Assembly (NCBI GenBank): GCA_947561715.1
Contig: OX387199.1
Span: 16,187,001 to 16,251,000, forward strand
Source: Ascidia mentula
Lineage: Eukaryota; Chordata; Ascidiacea; Phlebobranchia; Ascidiidae
DNA length: 64,000 nt
Reading direction: 5' to 3'
Part shown: piece after piece, positions 20,415 to 32,466 of the stretch
Layout of the letters: each line of letters begins with the position of its first letter
How positions within the stretch are numbered: position 1 is the stretch's first letter
Position numbers and translations under genes: made by a program
The notes under the pieces: model-generated
What the model was told of the DNA's origin: nothing
Seen by the model: only the letters and a program-made list of their open reading frames with translations
Database searches by the model: none

Positions 20415-22617
20415 TCATGGAACAAGTTCGCCAACCCCTGATATATGGCATAAAATTTTGTAAACTGCGAAGGCAAACAATGAAAACAAACACCCCAGTG
20501 AGAATTTTAACTCCATGTCCAATCGTTTCATGATTGGATTTTCTTTTCTCATTTCTTGAACAAAATTTCCTCGTTTATTCTTGTGAGGAAAGGGAACATC
20601 TGGAATGGGGAGACCGAGGAATTCACACAGCGGTTTCCAACCTTCTTTCACTTCATAAACCAAAAGCTGCTCCTTAGGAACTACCTGAACATAAAGTTGT
20701 GTTTTTTATTAATAAAAAAATAACAATCTGTTTATTGATTATTTTCCAAAGCAATCTTTTACCACACTCCCAAAAAAACTTTCAAAAACTTTCAATCTTT
20801 TACCACACATGCTGGCAACAGCACATGAATATATGCTCGCTTAACCTGCCCGCCAAACTGAGTTCATGCCGGCCAAAGCGGATGATAATCAACCGCTCCA
20901 CTTTGATAATCGCTGTTGTAAACAGTACAAAGTATCATATGTGATTGATCACATAACTAGGAAAGATACAGGGGAATACATACATGTTTCACGTGCTTGC
21001 AATGTCTCCGATACATTCTTCTTGTCGACTCCTCGTGTCTTGGGTAAATTTTGTACCATGGCCACCGATTGCATCCATTTACGTTGACTTTTGCGCCGAC
21101 TAAAAAGTTGTCAAATGTTTAACTCGTACATTTTCCCCTTGTTGCCGGAAGTCACAATTACAAATACACATAAGAAAATGCACACAGCTTAACTGTTCCT
21201 TAAAGTTAACTACGTTAAAATGTAAATAATATGATATGACCTGTTTCCTCAAAGAATGCCCGACAACGTCGGCCGTTGTAAGTAAGAAGGGCCATAAGTC
21301 GCATGATAATGTTGTTATTTGTGTGGACAGTTTGATACTGAAAACTTTGGTACCAAGAATCCTCTGGCCTTACGGTCAAAATAACCTGACGAGACAATGA
21401 TAAGTAGATAAAATCATTCTATGAGGTAAATGCAGGTTTTTGTGTGCAATAATGTATGTGCAATATTTTGTAACGTGGTTATCTGAACCTGCCTGCTCCT
21501 GATTTTAAACCGGCATCCTCAAAAACCAAATGAACAATAATCCGCTTTGCGAAACCTGATAATGAGCACGATGTAGATGTTGCATATGACTGCAAAAAAT
21601 CGTAAAAATTAACTGTTTTGTTTCGCCAGATTGGCCTCTTTCTTGTTATTAATATACCTGGCACCGTCAATGAGTTATTGTCTAAGCATGTTTTCCGTCT
21701 TATGAGTCTTTTACGACGTAAATTGGCCGGGTCCTATCCTAAGTTTATTTTATATGAATCAAAACTAATTAAGGGTGAAGTTGTGCAACTTCAACCAACC
21801 TTTAGTCGGATACGTTTGACCACTGGCGGGAAAATAGTGAAAAGCAAAAACTCACTGAGTTAAATCTTTTACACGGTGAACTGGGAGTAAACTCACACTT
21901 GTTTCCACATGCCTTGTGGTCATATAGCGTATCTCTTTTACTGCTGAGGATGCTTGTTCCGGACATTATTTGAATTCTTGTATTTTGAATTTTTGTGTTT
22001 TAATGCAATGATATTTCGTTTGTAGTGTATGGTACATTACACAAACATCTTCTACGGCACATAAAATGCGAATGGTTACACTTTATATTTACTCTCAGCA
22101 CGTCTTTTTTTCCCAAATTCTCACACATGACTATCATTAAGTGTGACGTCATGATAACTTAGCTAATATTTATACGATTTTTTGTCAACCAAACTATCCA
22201 AAATGGTCAAGATTTACGTCAAATGTTGGTGGTCTTTCACAGGTTAAGAACCCCCGTCATTTCTTTCGGCAAACTAACGAAATATAAATTGGGTATTTAG
22301 CGTTTAAAACTACTCAAAAACGAGATTTTTGTAGTATTTTGTCTATGGTGGGTTATGGTTCTTACTTTTGCACCTGGAAACGCGTCGAAAATTTCCTCCC
22401 AGAAATACCAACAGGGACTATCGACCACTGCGTCCACATTTTCATACATCCGTCTCATATCTTCCATTCTAAAACCTCCCCTCACTTGTTTAATCCAATC
22501 ATCACCAAGGTACCAGAAGTTTTCCATGCAGTCATAAACTTCGTATCCAAGCAGCGTCAGAGCAGCATTAATTGTTTTTGTTCCAGTCTTCGGCAACCCA
22601 GCAGCTATCACCTTCAT
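20415..22617 (-). CDS. Sulfotransferase copy B (Sulfotransfer_4 type), 260 aa, intact
   Basis: Exons 22617-22366, 21385-21241, 21099-20984 and 20684-20415; all GT-AG, summing to 783 nt with no stop. It should transfer sulfate from PAPS to a hydroxyl or amine; acceptor unknown. The PAPS-binding loop GLPKTGTKT is at residues 7-15, the VRPEDSWYQS block at 89-98, RWPWYKIYPRHEEST in exon 3 and VKEGWKPLCEFLGLPIPDV near residue 183. Residues 232-252 are a hydrophobic span (LGCLFSLFAFAVYKILC) with a short tail, so the enzyme is probably anchored by its C-terminus rather than soluble. Length is normal for this family. Chosen ATG is the first in frame and is shared by all copies. Confidence 0.88.
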
Positions 22618-22639
22618 TTTTATTGCTTAGTAAAGCTAA

Positions 22640-24190
22640 AATCCGCGGAAACACACCACAGATTCTTAAAAGTTTTATGAAATGTTTTACGTTGAATGCG
22701 TTTAGTGCCAACTCAGTCCGTGCTTTTATTGGTCAAACAACTCTTTGACCTTCTCCTCTACGCTTTATCTCCAATTCTCCAATATTCTCTTTCACTTGAT
22801 TGGACTATATACCGTTCCGCTGCAATAATGTTAGATTACTTTTTGATGATAAAAAAACTTGTTTGCTGATTACAATTTTTTATTTTGCAGATAACGCTTT
22901 TCTCACCCTTGTTAAAATGTGAGAGAAATCAAAACATTACATACACCTGACATCTTCTGTACAATGAACCCAGAATCGTAAACTGTGTTTCTGACACAGG
23001 CCTGTTGTTTTCTAACCGTTACGCCTCATTGGACGATTACGAGATGTAACCTACTTAAGCAGAAAAAATTACGGTCTAATAGGCAGAGCGTTCACCAATC
23101 GCAGGCGTGTAAACAATAAAAAATACCGCGATGTACAAGAACATTGATATTGTAACTTGATAGAATGATTTACGCGAAATTATGTTGTTTGTTCTGTTTA
23201 AGGTCAAAGTTACAGTGTAAATTTATTTCGTTGTTTCGAAAAGCGTAACCTACTATCATCGTTTTGAGGTTGCAGAAAACGCGTAAAAGGCAAACCCGTT
23301 GGTCAATGCCAACCTTCACAGGCGGGAGTCATTCGTGACACATTTTTTCTTGTTTTTCGTTATGTTGTAATTTTAACGTTTTTCGCGTATGGATCTTCCA
23401 CATCCTGCAAATTCGGTCCATATCCTTCCAGTACTTCTGTCTGCTCATAGTGGTTAATTTACTCACAACTTCACCTTTGACACGAGGCGAGGGTATCGCT
23501 GTGCAAATTTCGCGTGGCTAAGTTTTGCTATGTGCGACCGTAGAAGGCGCCTTACTTTCACTGATTTAGGATTGATAGTCGAAGAGCTCGTCCGTGCGCC
23601 TCAGGGCACTTGAAATTAAAAAAAAAGTTTTTCTTGAGACTGGCCACGTTTTTGCTTGCCGTACTTCTTGCGGCACAAACATTGTGACTGTAAACCAAAA
23701 ACGTTTTGACATCACTTATTTGCAGAGCCCTACCTGCTCTGGACATTAGGAGCATGCAAAAGTTAGGTGCGTATATAATTCGCTACATATGAGAAAACCA
23801 TATAATTTTCAGTGAAGGAAACAACCCAAAAAAGTTATATTTATTGACGAAATCGAGAATTGCATTTGCAAGTTGCCACCTAATAACAAAACTATTGATT
23901 TAGAAAAGCAATTCAATAGCATGTTGTTTCTCCATTGCGCTTAAACATAAATACAATACAGGTTTGAGAGTATTGTAATCTTGGAAAGAAGTTTTGCTAT
24001 AAGTTTCTTAGTCCATTGGTATAAACGAGTGGGGCTCACCAAGTATAACCTTAAAGGCCATGTACGTATATGCAAACAATAATGAGATAAACTTTCTCAA
24101 ACATCTTTAGGAAAAAAATGGTAAAGAAAGCACACGATGGCGCTAAAGGGCTGTATGATAGCGTGATCAAAGATTTTGGATATTGTGATT
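22640..24190. other. Duplicated non-coding stretch upstream of sulfotransferase B
   Basis: Promoter side of sulfotransferase B, then sequence shared with 34130-35660. The minus-strand frames at 23558-23755 and 35033-35221 are similar to each other simply because the DNA is duplicated; they differ by indels out of step with codons. A tgacatcacttatttgcaga segment near 23709 belongs to a repeat that recurs before most peptide genes. Confidence 0.5.
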
Positions 24191-24196
24191 GAAAGC

Positions 24197-24460
24197 ATGG
24201 AAGGAAAGTTCGCAGTATAGTAATCTTACTACTTTTCTGTGGATTGTGCTTTTGTTCCCACGGAAAAAACGTTTGATGATAATCGGCTGACAGCGATTTT
24301 GAAAAACATTTAGTTCACTCGCAAGTATTTAATGATGTGCAAATTCGACTAAACAGGGACTTCGAGTAATGTGGAACAGATTCAACAACAATGCAGAAAA
24401 TCGACAAAAAAGGGATTCAATAATAATGCAGAAATAGGACCTCTGTTGGGATTACATAAT
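24197..24460 (+). pseudogene. Decayed divergent member of the peptide family
   Basis: The leader (ttctgtggattgtgcttttg, then ttcccacgg) and pieces of repeat units (aatcgacaaaaaagggattc) are plain, but the start has lost one A compared with intact paralogues (atggaaggaaag for atggaaaggaaag), a TGATGA follows the leader and further stops and lost units come after. Sits 1.08 kb upstream of the intact gene at 25273. The copy at 35666 has the same lesions. Confidence 0.85.
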
Positions 24461-25272
24461 TACAAAATTGTGGAAAAATACTAAACTATCCTTAAAACTT
24501 GAAATATAGTAGTTTGGCTTTTTTTGCACCGTGCTCAGCGCAGTGATGGCAGAAACTATTAATCTTACCTGACTTTTGCCTGGAACATGGCTAGGTTTTT
24601 GCCTTTCCGCCTTCATTGCGACACGGACTCTGTACCGGACCAAAAAACTCCAATAAACGTTTAGATATCACCTATTTGCAGAACTGTACCAGCTCTTGGT
24701 AGTGGATATTGTAAATAAGTAATTTATGTGTGTAGCAAAATGTTACGTGCATATTTAATTCGCTGAATATTAAAATCACATAGAATTTTCAACATAGGAA
24801 ATAACCGGAGAAATTTACATTTATTGACGAAATCGAGACTAGCATTTACAAGTGGGCACCAAAAAATATTGTTATTTTAACAAAACTACATAATGCAATG
24901 TTGTTTCTCCTGCGTTAAAATGTAGATACAACACATGACTGTCAGTATTGTAAACGTGCTGAGAAGTATTGCTATAAGTTCCAAAACCATTGATATTAAT
25001 AATTGAGATTTACCAAGTAAAACTAGAAAATCCACATACATATACAATGAGAAAGGTGGTAAAAATTTTCTCAAACATCTTCAAGAAGAATATTGAAACT
25101 GGGCGCAGTAAAATAGAAACTGTATGGAAATGATAGTGGCGCTAAAGGGTTGTATGTGCATCACCTCCTTCAGTGTCAAGTCCCTTTTTTCCCCCAAACC
25201 AAAATCACTTATACTTGGAGACGTATGAAAACACGAGTATTTGATATTGTAAGTTGAGAGACTTCGAAAAAC

Positions 25273-25641
25273 ATGCAAGGGAAAGTTTGCATCACGTTAA
25301 CTTTCCTAATTTTGTGTGGATTGTGTTTTTGTTCTCACGGTAATGATTTGAACAATAAACGGCTGAAAACGAACTCGGAAAACATTGGAGGTCTTACACG
25401 ATTATTCGATGATATTGTGGAAAATCGACAAAAAAGGGATTCGGATAGTGTGAGACCTCCTCCACCAGGTTTCAATGATAATGCGCAAGATCGACAAAAA
25501 AGGGATTCGGATATGATGGGACCTCCAAAGAGATTCAATGATAATGCAGAAGATCGACAAAAAAGAGATTCGGATAGCGTGAGACCTCCGAGGGGATTCA
25601 ACGCAGGAATATCCCCTCCGCGGGGATTACGGAAGGACTAA
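25273..25641 (+). CDS. Secreted multi-copy peptide precursor, 3 units (122 aa)
   Basis: Starts MQGKVCITLTFLILCGLCFC, a signal peptide to about residue 23. Next is a family-atypical propeptide (LKTNSENIGGLTRLFDDIVE) shared with the gene at 36752 and similar to the divergent gene at 59545 (VKTILKNIRVVSRGFND), then three units separated by RQKR: DSDSVRPPPPGFNDNAQD, DSDMMGPPKRFNDNAED and DSDSVRPPRGFNAGI ending in the fixed tail PPRGLRKD. The first unit has an extra proline, so its core is one residue longer. Single exon, plus strand, preceded by the conserved upstream block near 25137. Product unknown. Confidence 0.85.
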   Translation: MQGKVCITLTFLILCGLCFCSHGNDLNNKRLKTNSENIGGLTRLFDDIVENRQKRDSDSVRPPPPGFNDNAQDRQKRDSDMMGPPKRFNDNAEDRQKRDSDSVRPPRGFNAGISPPRGLRKD

Positions 25642-25689
25642 AATTGTGGAAAAATACTAAACCCTTCTTATAACTACACCCTTGTAGAT

Positions 25690-27560
25690 TTTCACCGCAA
25701 ATATTTATCAGAATATTGTTATGAAGACAATCATTGCAAAAACTTCAACATTTGAAATCTAACGCCCTTAAATATCCAAAAAAGTTAAAATGATGATTTT
25801 ATTTTTGATGCCGCAACTTGCAAATTTTCGTAACCACGACGCTTGTCTGGCTTAGATGTAAAAACCAAATACAAAACCAAACACAAAAGTGTTGTATGAA
25901 CTTTGCTGATTTATTTTACACATTTCAGATCCGCTTTTGGATCTAGTGGGGTTGTAGGTGGGGACTGGAATAAATGTACTGAACATTGTTGGCCTCCAAA
26001 TCTCAAAATTCAAAAAAAATATAAGCGCATTGGAAGTAATTAAATAACTTCAAGTTGAAATGGACGAACAACAGAAAATCCTCGTCCCAGCCAAAGGCCC
26101 CACCATGTCATGGTCTAATGCACAACTACAAAGCTGTCTAAACCAATTTCGTACGGAACACTGCTGAGTGAACGCCAAGTCAGCAAAAACAAACTTGACA
26201 CACCTCAAATTACAACTTTGGCAGCTTTGAATCCGATTTTTGGATGGGCAGGCAAGCGAAACCCTTTTTCGTGAAGAAAATTTATCCGTTAAATGTTTCA
26301 ACTATATCTGTAGTCACCACACAGAGTTTGGCATTGCAGATATTTCGGTAAGTATAAATTTTTGGCAAAAGTGTCATGAGTTGTGGTCGCGCCAATCTTA
26401 TGCTCAAACACGAAGTGAGACCTTAACCCTTTAATCGAAAGCGGGCTTTGTTTTTCGAATTTACATTGTGTCTTCACAAACGCTTCTGTGTATTTTGTTT
26501 TGATGGATAAATTTTTAAAAACCTGGAAAATCTATCGACAGGTAAAATTGTAATCCGAGAAAGAAGTGTAAATGACGATTTTTGTAGTGATGTATTAACT
26601 TTTTGTAACACAACGCTTATCTCGCTTAGCTGTAAAAAGCAACTACAAAACAAAACACAAAAATTTGGTATGAACTTTCATACTTTATCACACAGATTTC
26701 TGAAAAGTTCAAAGGCGACGTAAAAGAATTAGATGATGTGCAACAAATTTTGCTAATCCCCAGAACACAATAAAGTATAAAAAATAAAGTTCTCAATGTA
26801 ATTGATGACGTTAGTCAGCTTCATAATGATACGATTGACATTAGAGTGGTTGATCAGAGAACTTAGAGTGCTGGTTATTAGTCTCAAAAGAGAATGTTTG
26901 ACATTTGTGTAAAATGAAACCACATTGACTGTAACAATTAATAACGGATTTGCCTCTAGCTGTTGTGGTATGCTGTTGATGTTAGCTTCCTACCAGTCAA
27001 GCTTAGGCCTATTGATAATATATATTCTGCTATACCTAAAAAACTTATGAATTAAGACATGACAGAAATTTTTACGTAGATTGTAAAATGCATTAAAGAA
27101 AAGCAGTCGTCCGCGTGGTGGTAGCATTGCCTGCAGCCTGCACAAGCGTAACAGTTATGTCTTCAATAAGCGTGTTATGCAGTTGGTTCACCTCCAGTTT
27201 GCGTGACCTTAAAGCAGGTAAGCATATGTATATGTATATGCAGATCCTTGACAGGTGAGGAATTTAGCAATCTGACCTGACTCATACTTTCCCGTTCATA
27301 AGTTTCATACTTGTTATGTGTCTGAGCATAACATCATTATTTATGGCACCAGTTTGACGTAGGTCCTTCACAAATTTTTCGCACCAGGCTTTACTATGCC
27401 AGTGAGGTTTTATAGATTCATGTTTTCAGTTCAATTGCTTTATTAGTCGTAGTTCTCTTTTCATAATGTTGTTGTACCATGTCTCGTTAAGTATAACCAG
27501 TTCCGCGTTCTTCTTCTGATTTGAATTTTACTATGTTAATGAGTGTCACCAACCGCAAAA
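25690..27560. repeat. Spacer block R (copy)
   Basis: Landmarks in order: gatctagtgg near 25938, tgtcatggtctaatgcac near 26105, ttggatgggcaggcaagcg near 26238, then ctgatcagagaacttagagt near 26854 and tgcagatccttgacaggt near 27240. Same order as in the other R copies. No gene seen. Confidence 0.7.
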
Positions 27561-27689
27561 TAATAAGAATGCATGTGCTTTTTTGCTTAATATATTCTTG
27601 ACATACGTGTCAACCTTTGGGTCAAGTTCCGATAAACATTGCTTGCCCTGTAGCCGTACCCAGGGATGTGCTTCTCAAACATGACAGAA

Positions 27690-27860
27690 ACTTTCCTTAC
27701 TGCTGTTTTTTGACCTGGAACTTGGCCAGGTTTTTGACCGCCTGTCTTTATTGCGACACGGACCCTGAACCGGTGAACAAAAAATAATCCTATATCTTCC
27801 ATAAACGTTTTGATATCACTTATTTACTCTACCAGCTCTGGGTCGTGGACAGTAAAAATA
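27690..27860 (-). repeat. tRNA-like repeat lying before peptide genes
   Basis: Read on the minus strand it holds ccagagctggtagag, similar to box A, and about 60 bases later ggttcagggtccgtgtcgc, similar to box B with one extra base. Copies lie near 24560-24700, 36030-36170, 39790-39920, 49990-50115 and 53900-54040, always 0.5-0.9 kb before a peptide gene, because they are carried in the duplicated unit. Probably a SINE fixed before the family spread. Confidence 0.4.
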
Positions 27861-28376
27861 CGTATGATTTGTAAGCAGCAAAGTGTTAGGTGAGTATCTA
27901 ATTAGCTGAATATTAAAAGCCCACAAAAATAACCGGAGACATTTACATTTACTTTCGTGATCGAGACATTTTTTTAACAAAACGGTGAATTGCCATGTTG
28001 TTTGTCGTGCATTAAAATATAGGTACAAATTATGATTGTCAGTGTTGCAAAGGTGCTGAGAAGTTTTGCTGTAAGTTTCCAAAACCATTGATACTGATAT
28101 GTGAGATTCACCAAGCTAACTAGAAAAGCCATATATGTATGCAATAAGAGACGTTGTATAAACTTTCTCAAATATCTTCAAGAAGATTATGGAAATTCGG
28201 CGTAGTAAATAGAAATAGTATGGTAATGATAGCACACGATGGCGCTAAAGGACTTTATCCACTTAATATCCGTCATTATCAGTCCCTTTTTCTCCCCGAC
28301 CAAGACACTTGTACTTGGGAACGTACGAAAACACGAATATTTGATATTGTGAGTTGAGAGTCAGGATTTTACCAGC

Positions 28377-28646
28377 ATGGAAATGAAAGTACACATTTCG
28401 TTACCTTTCTTGATTTTGTGTGGATTGTGCTTTTGTATCCACGGAAAAGAGTTAAACGATAAAAGAGATTTAGATATTGTCCGACCTCCAGCTGGATTCA
28501 ACGATAATGTACAAAATCGACAAAAACGAGATTCGGATATGGTGAGACCTCCGCGGGGATTCAATGATAATGCAGAAAATCGACAAAAAAGGGATTCGGA
28601 TATGGTGATACCTCCACCAGGATTCAGCGACAATGCAGAAAATTGA
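28377..28646 (+). CDS. Secreted repeat-peptide precursor cut short by a stop (89 aa)
   Basis: Signal peptide MEMKVHISLPFLILCGLCFC, then units DLDIVRPPAGFNDNVQN, DSDMVRPPRGFNDNAEN and DSDMVIPPPGFSDNAEN, the first two followed by RQKR. The third should be followed by CGA (R), but reads TGA, so the protein ends there. Beyond the stop the frame continues with QKRDSNLVGPPNGPSME, without the normal tail. Two or three peptides could still be released. It is either a recently truncated allele or a pseudogene. The gene at 54585 is its closest relative in upstream sequence (27600-28376 matches 53760-54584). Confidence 0.65.
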   Translation: MEMKVHISLPFLILCGLCFCIHGKELNDKRDLDIVRPPAGFNDNVQNRQKRDSDMVRPPRGFNDNAENRQKRDSDMVIPPPGFSDNAEN

Positions 28647-28809
28647 CAAAAAAGAGATTCGAATTTAGTGGGACCTCCAAACGGGCCTTCGATGGAATAA
28701 CGGAAGGATTAAAATTGTAAAAAAATACTAAAATTTCCATTTAAACGTGTAGATTGTTTACTAACGCAAAAGAAATATAGTAGCTTGGTTTCTTTGTATC
28801 CAATTCAGC

Positions 28810-30610
28810 GCAGTGGCGTTCGACATTTTTCATTTTGTCTTCACAAACATTTCTGTAATTACTGTTCTTGAACTAAAGTTTTTAAACCCATTTGTTGACA
28901 AGTAAAATTTTAATCCGTAAAAAAAGTAAACTCGATCGTCATGAAGAGTAATAGTGTGATGTATTAACTTGCAAATTTCTGTAAACAATGCCTATCTGCA
29001 GTTTTGTATGAACTTTGCTGAGTTATTTCACACATTTCAGAACCGCTTGTGTATCTAGTGAATCAATAGGTAGGGATTGGAACAAGTTTACTAAATATTA
29101 TTGGTCTCCAAATCACAAAATTATCTGAATTGATAAGTGCATTGGAAGTAATTAAATAACTCAAAGTTGAGATTTACGAACAAAGGAAAATCCTCGTCCC
29201 AACCAAACGCGAGGTTTGTCCCATCATGTCATGGTAAAATGCACATCTACAAAGCTGTCTAACACAATTTCGTGCTGAACACTACTGAGTGAACGCCAAG
29301 TCAGCAAAAACAAACTTGACACACCTCAAATAACAACTTTTTTTCGTGAAGGACATTCATCGGTTGAATGTTTCAACTGTACCTGTAGTCACTACACAGA
29401 GTTTGCCATTGTAGATTTTCCTAAATATGTGCTTTTTTGCTTAAAATGCTTTTGACATACCAATAAATTATTGTGCAATTTTCAACATCATTGAACGAGT
29501 AAGTTTAAGTTTGTTGCAACAGGTTCATGAGTTGTTGGTCGCGCCAATCTTTTACCCAAACACGAGGTGAGACATTAATTGAAATAAGGCTATGTTTTTC
29601 GAATCTACATTGTGTCTCCACAAACGCTTCTGTGAATAATGTTTTGATGGCTAAATTTTTAAAAACTTGGATAATCTATCGACAGGTAAGATTGTAATCC
29701 GAAAAAGAAGCGTAATAATGACGTTTAAGATAGTGATGTATTAACTTTTTATTTTTGGATGGGCAGTCAAGCGGAACTCTTTCGCGTGATCTCAGACAAA
29801 GAACAATTGGCGTTCAAATTCTTTTAATGTTCTGGCAATGTATGCTTTCCCGAAAATTAAGCCAAAAAAGTATCAATTGTGCCTTGTTTTGCTTTATATA
29901 CCAATGGCATACAATTTGTTTGCAATATGTTGAAACTTAGTAAAAGTACGTACGTGTGGCGATGTTTATTCAGGCGCCAACAAATCAGACTGACTGGCAC
30001 TTCAACGAGCAACATAAAACGAGACACATGTAGAAAAAGGCAATCGACGCATGTCACGGTTCGATAAATACGCAGTAGTCGCTACATACGCAACATTTTA
30101 GCCGCTATCTCTACGAGCAACTAAGCGAAAAACTTTGATTAATCTTAGGTAAAAATTATATGTGCCAGGTCTGACGGTTTGATAATTATATTTCCTGCAC
30201 TGTTGTTTTACAAAGAATTGTGGTACGATAACGATTTTATATTTTTATTTTTGTGTATTTACCATGATCGGAATTATGTATGGGCGCAAAAATTCTGTGT
30301 ATATATAAGGCTCATCAGGACTTCTACACAAATAGAAAACAATCGAAAGAGTTTAACCCAGCGCCACATCTTGCTCCACAAGCTTTTCGTAGAGACTCAC
30401 GTGCAACGTTGTCACGCTCAAGTTCACTACACAATGTTACTTAATCCGGACCGCCGGAGAAAACCTTAATCCCACGACTCGCTTTTTTCGTAAAATCGTT
30501 GTAGCGCTCTGATTCATCGGTCGTCCATCAACGGGCTTTGTACTTGTTCACATGGTGTGTGCGTTTTTCTTGATTAGTTATGAGTCAATTTCCATCTAAT
30601 TATATTAGTT
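28810..30610. repeat. Spacer block R (copy) with rearrangement
   Basis: Block R landmarks near 29057, 29226, 29755 (ttggatgggcagtcaagcgg) and 30377 (cacaagcttttcgtagagac). Interrupted by a 132-bp MITE at 29955-30086 and ending where the sulfotransferase stub begins. Confidence 0.7.
29951..30090. mobile_element. 132-bp MITE with 4-bp TACG duplication
   Basis: Element 29955-30086 starts tgtggcga and ends tcgctaca (inverted ends with one mismatch), flanked by tacg on both sides. Other R copies read straight through the site (agtacgtacgcaacatttta near 42431; similarly near 44136), so the insertion is unique to this copy. No coding capacity. Confidence 0.75.
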
Positions 30611-30611
30611 T

Positions 30612-30833
30612 TTATAAATTTATCAGTACTAACGAGGTAATATTGCATACAATGGCACGATAGGCAGGATCGCCCCACTGCGCAGGTCTATTCTTGGCTA
30701 AACGTAACGCGATCATGAGGTTGGCAGCCCAGAAGTTTTCCATGATGTCATAAACTTCGTATCCAAGCAGCGTCAGAGCCGCATTAATTGATTTTGTTCC
30801 AGTCTTCGGCAAACCAACAACTATCACCTTCAT
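30612..30833 (-). pseudogene. Sulfotransferase first-exon stub joined to foreign sequence
   Basis: The first 35 codons (to YDIMENFW) match exon 1 of copy A almost exactly, then the frame continues without a stop into a segment found nowhere else in the window: AANLMIALRLAKNRPAQWGD, then PAYRAIVCNITSL, encoded by noticeably more GC-rich DNA at 30630-30728. After that the spacer of block R resumes. So three sources meet within 220 bp. I cannot identify the middle piece; it may be an exon of another gene caught during rearrangement. No other sulfotransferase exon follows downstream on this strand. Confidence 0.7.
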
Positions 30834-32000
30834 TTTTATCGCTTAGTTAAGCTGAAATCCGCTGAAACACACCAAAGCTTCTTAAGGGTTTATATGTTTG
30901 CAAGGTGCCAACTCAGTCCGTGTATTTAATGATCAAAAAATTCTTTTATATTCTGCTCTACGGGGTATCTCCTATTCTATATTCTACAATATTCTCGTTC
31001 CCTTGATGCACGATATACCGTCTTGCTGCAATAATGTACGACGATTGTTGAACAAGTTTTACTCTCAACTGCAACGTTTCTCATACCTCTCTCCTTTAGT
31101 TAAAGTTCTGCATGAATGATTTCCAGCACAACTTTGTCTGGATCAGATTCTTTTTCAGTGGAAAATACTCGAAGCGTGAAGTTTGAATCTGTTATCTTGC
31201 TAACGTTATATGGTGAAATGTTGTTCCTGTGAGCATCCTAACACACATGCCTATTCCTGTTTTGGGGCGCGTACGTAGATCATTAACAGGATCTCTTTGC
31301 AAAGATTGCAGATAATCCTGGAGTAAAATAAATCACCGCAATACAACAGGTTTTGGACGGCAAACAAAGCAGCGCGTTTAATTTTCAATCCAGTTTTCAA
31401 AGATTAAACCGAACAGCTTTTTCACTTGCGTGATTATGGGATACCAATTGGTAATCTCGTCAACACTAATTTATTTTGCTCATAATTCGGTAATGAACAC
31501 ATTTAAGTATTACTGCAAGCCATTATATACTTATCAAACATATTTTCGATAAATTTTGAAGGATATAATTGCAAAAAAGTAGCGGCGACAAAAAATCTTA
31601 AGAAGTTTTCGCTGTATTGAGTGACGTCAGACAAGGCGTTACAGCGAAAACTTTTTACGATTTTTTGTCGCCGCTACTTTTTTAGGAGAAAAAGGTTTGC
31701 TTACATGTGATTTGGAAATTACCGAAGCAGTGTTAAAATAATATATATGGTGAGACGGGGAAATCAACGCGGACCGGCTTAAAACTAGTTATTATTTGAA
31801 TACACCCACCATTATTTTGGTGGTTTTAAAATAGGAGTTTAGATCAGAGCGCTACAAACTGGGTTTCGCGGAACCTTAATGTCCCGGGTTAACTTCAAAG
31901 TTTCCATGCAAGTCATTAAATACTGAAATATTCTGTTGAAATGCGTATTTGTGTAACGACATCACACGGATGTCATACAAAATAATCTTCAACTCCACAA
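30834..32000. repeat. Block X (copy 3)
   Basis: Matches 18290-19390 in the same orientation, starting directly at the 5' flank of the sulfotransferase stub. Its exon-like frame is broken compared with copy 1. It contains the long hairpin at 31572-31685, which copy 1 lacks. Confidence 0.75.
31572..31685. repeat. Long hairpin around a TGACGTCA core
   Basis: Left arm caaaaaagtagcggcgacaa to gctgta (31572-31616) and right arm tacagcgaaaac to gccgctactttttta (31640-31685) are inverted copies with few mismatches, about 45 bp each, with a 23-bp loop containing tgacgtca. In block X copy 1 (near 19015-19080) the loop is present but most of the right arm and part of the left are not. Confidence 0.8.
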
Positions 32001-32215
32001 CGTGAATGTTGTAATTTACTAGCTCCACCACACGGACGTAAAAATAATATACTAAAGCTTTCACCCGCCATCATAATCAAGCTTCATCGAGCGAATGTTA
32101 TTTAAAATAGCCATCTAGCTCCAACCATACGGATGTTACTTTAAGTAGACCTCTAGCTCCATCGTGCGTATATTATTGAAATACTTCTCTAGCTCCATCA
32201 AGAGTGTATTATTTA
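31960..32215. repeat. Degenerate minisatellite, about 37-bp unit
   Basis: About six diverged units of the type tagctccatcacacggatgt plus an AT-rich half, continuing the array seen at 19405-19500 in block X copy 1. Confidence 0.65.
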
Positions 32216-32466
32216 AAATTGAGTGAGCACACATGCATGTGCTGTGGCCAGGGAGAATTATAGCCAGCTTGCTTAACGCATTGATCAATTTACGCAACGC
32301 ACTTTTTGCAATCGCACTTTATTTGAAATAAGAAGAAACACGTTTTGCATCGGTTCAGAAAAGTGTACAGGCCACCAAATCCCACTTTATCCATGGAGTT
32401 GTTACATTACAGTTTGACGACTATATACACACACTAATTTTGTGGCTCGCTGGTAAAATGACTCTT

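Larger units (their letters stand above)
20250..26250. repeat. Segmental duplication unit B (partner of 32300-37960)
   Basis: From the tail of sulfotransferase B through the decayed peptide gene at 24197, the intact one at 25273 and the start of the following spacer, this 6-kb stretch is repeated in the same order and orientation at about 32300-37960. Alignment ends near 26250 and 37960, where the ttggatgggcaggca segment continues differently. Confidence 0.85.

Noticed and set aside
23558-23755. Frame conserved between two places (with 35033-35221)
   Set aside because: The two lie in a segmental duplication, so similarity is expected without function, and indels between them do not respect codons.
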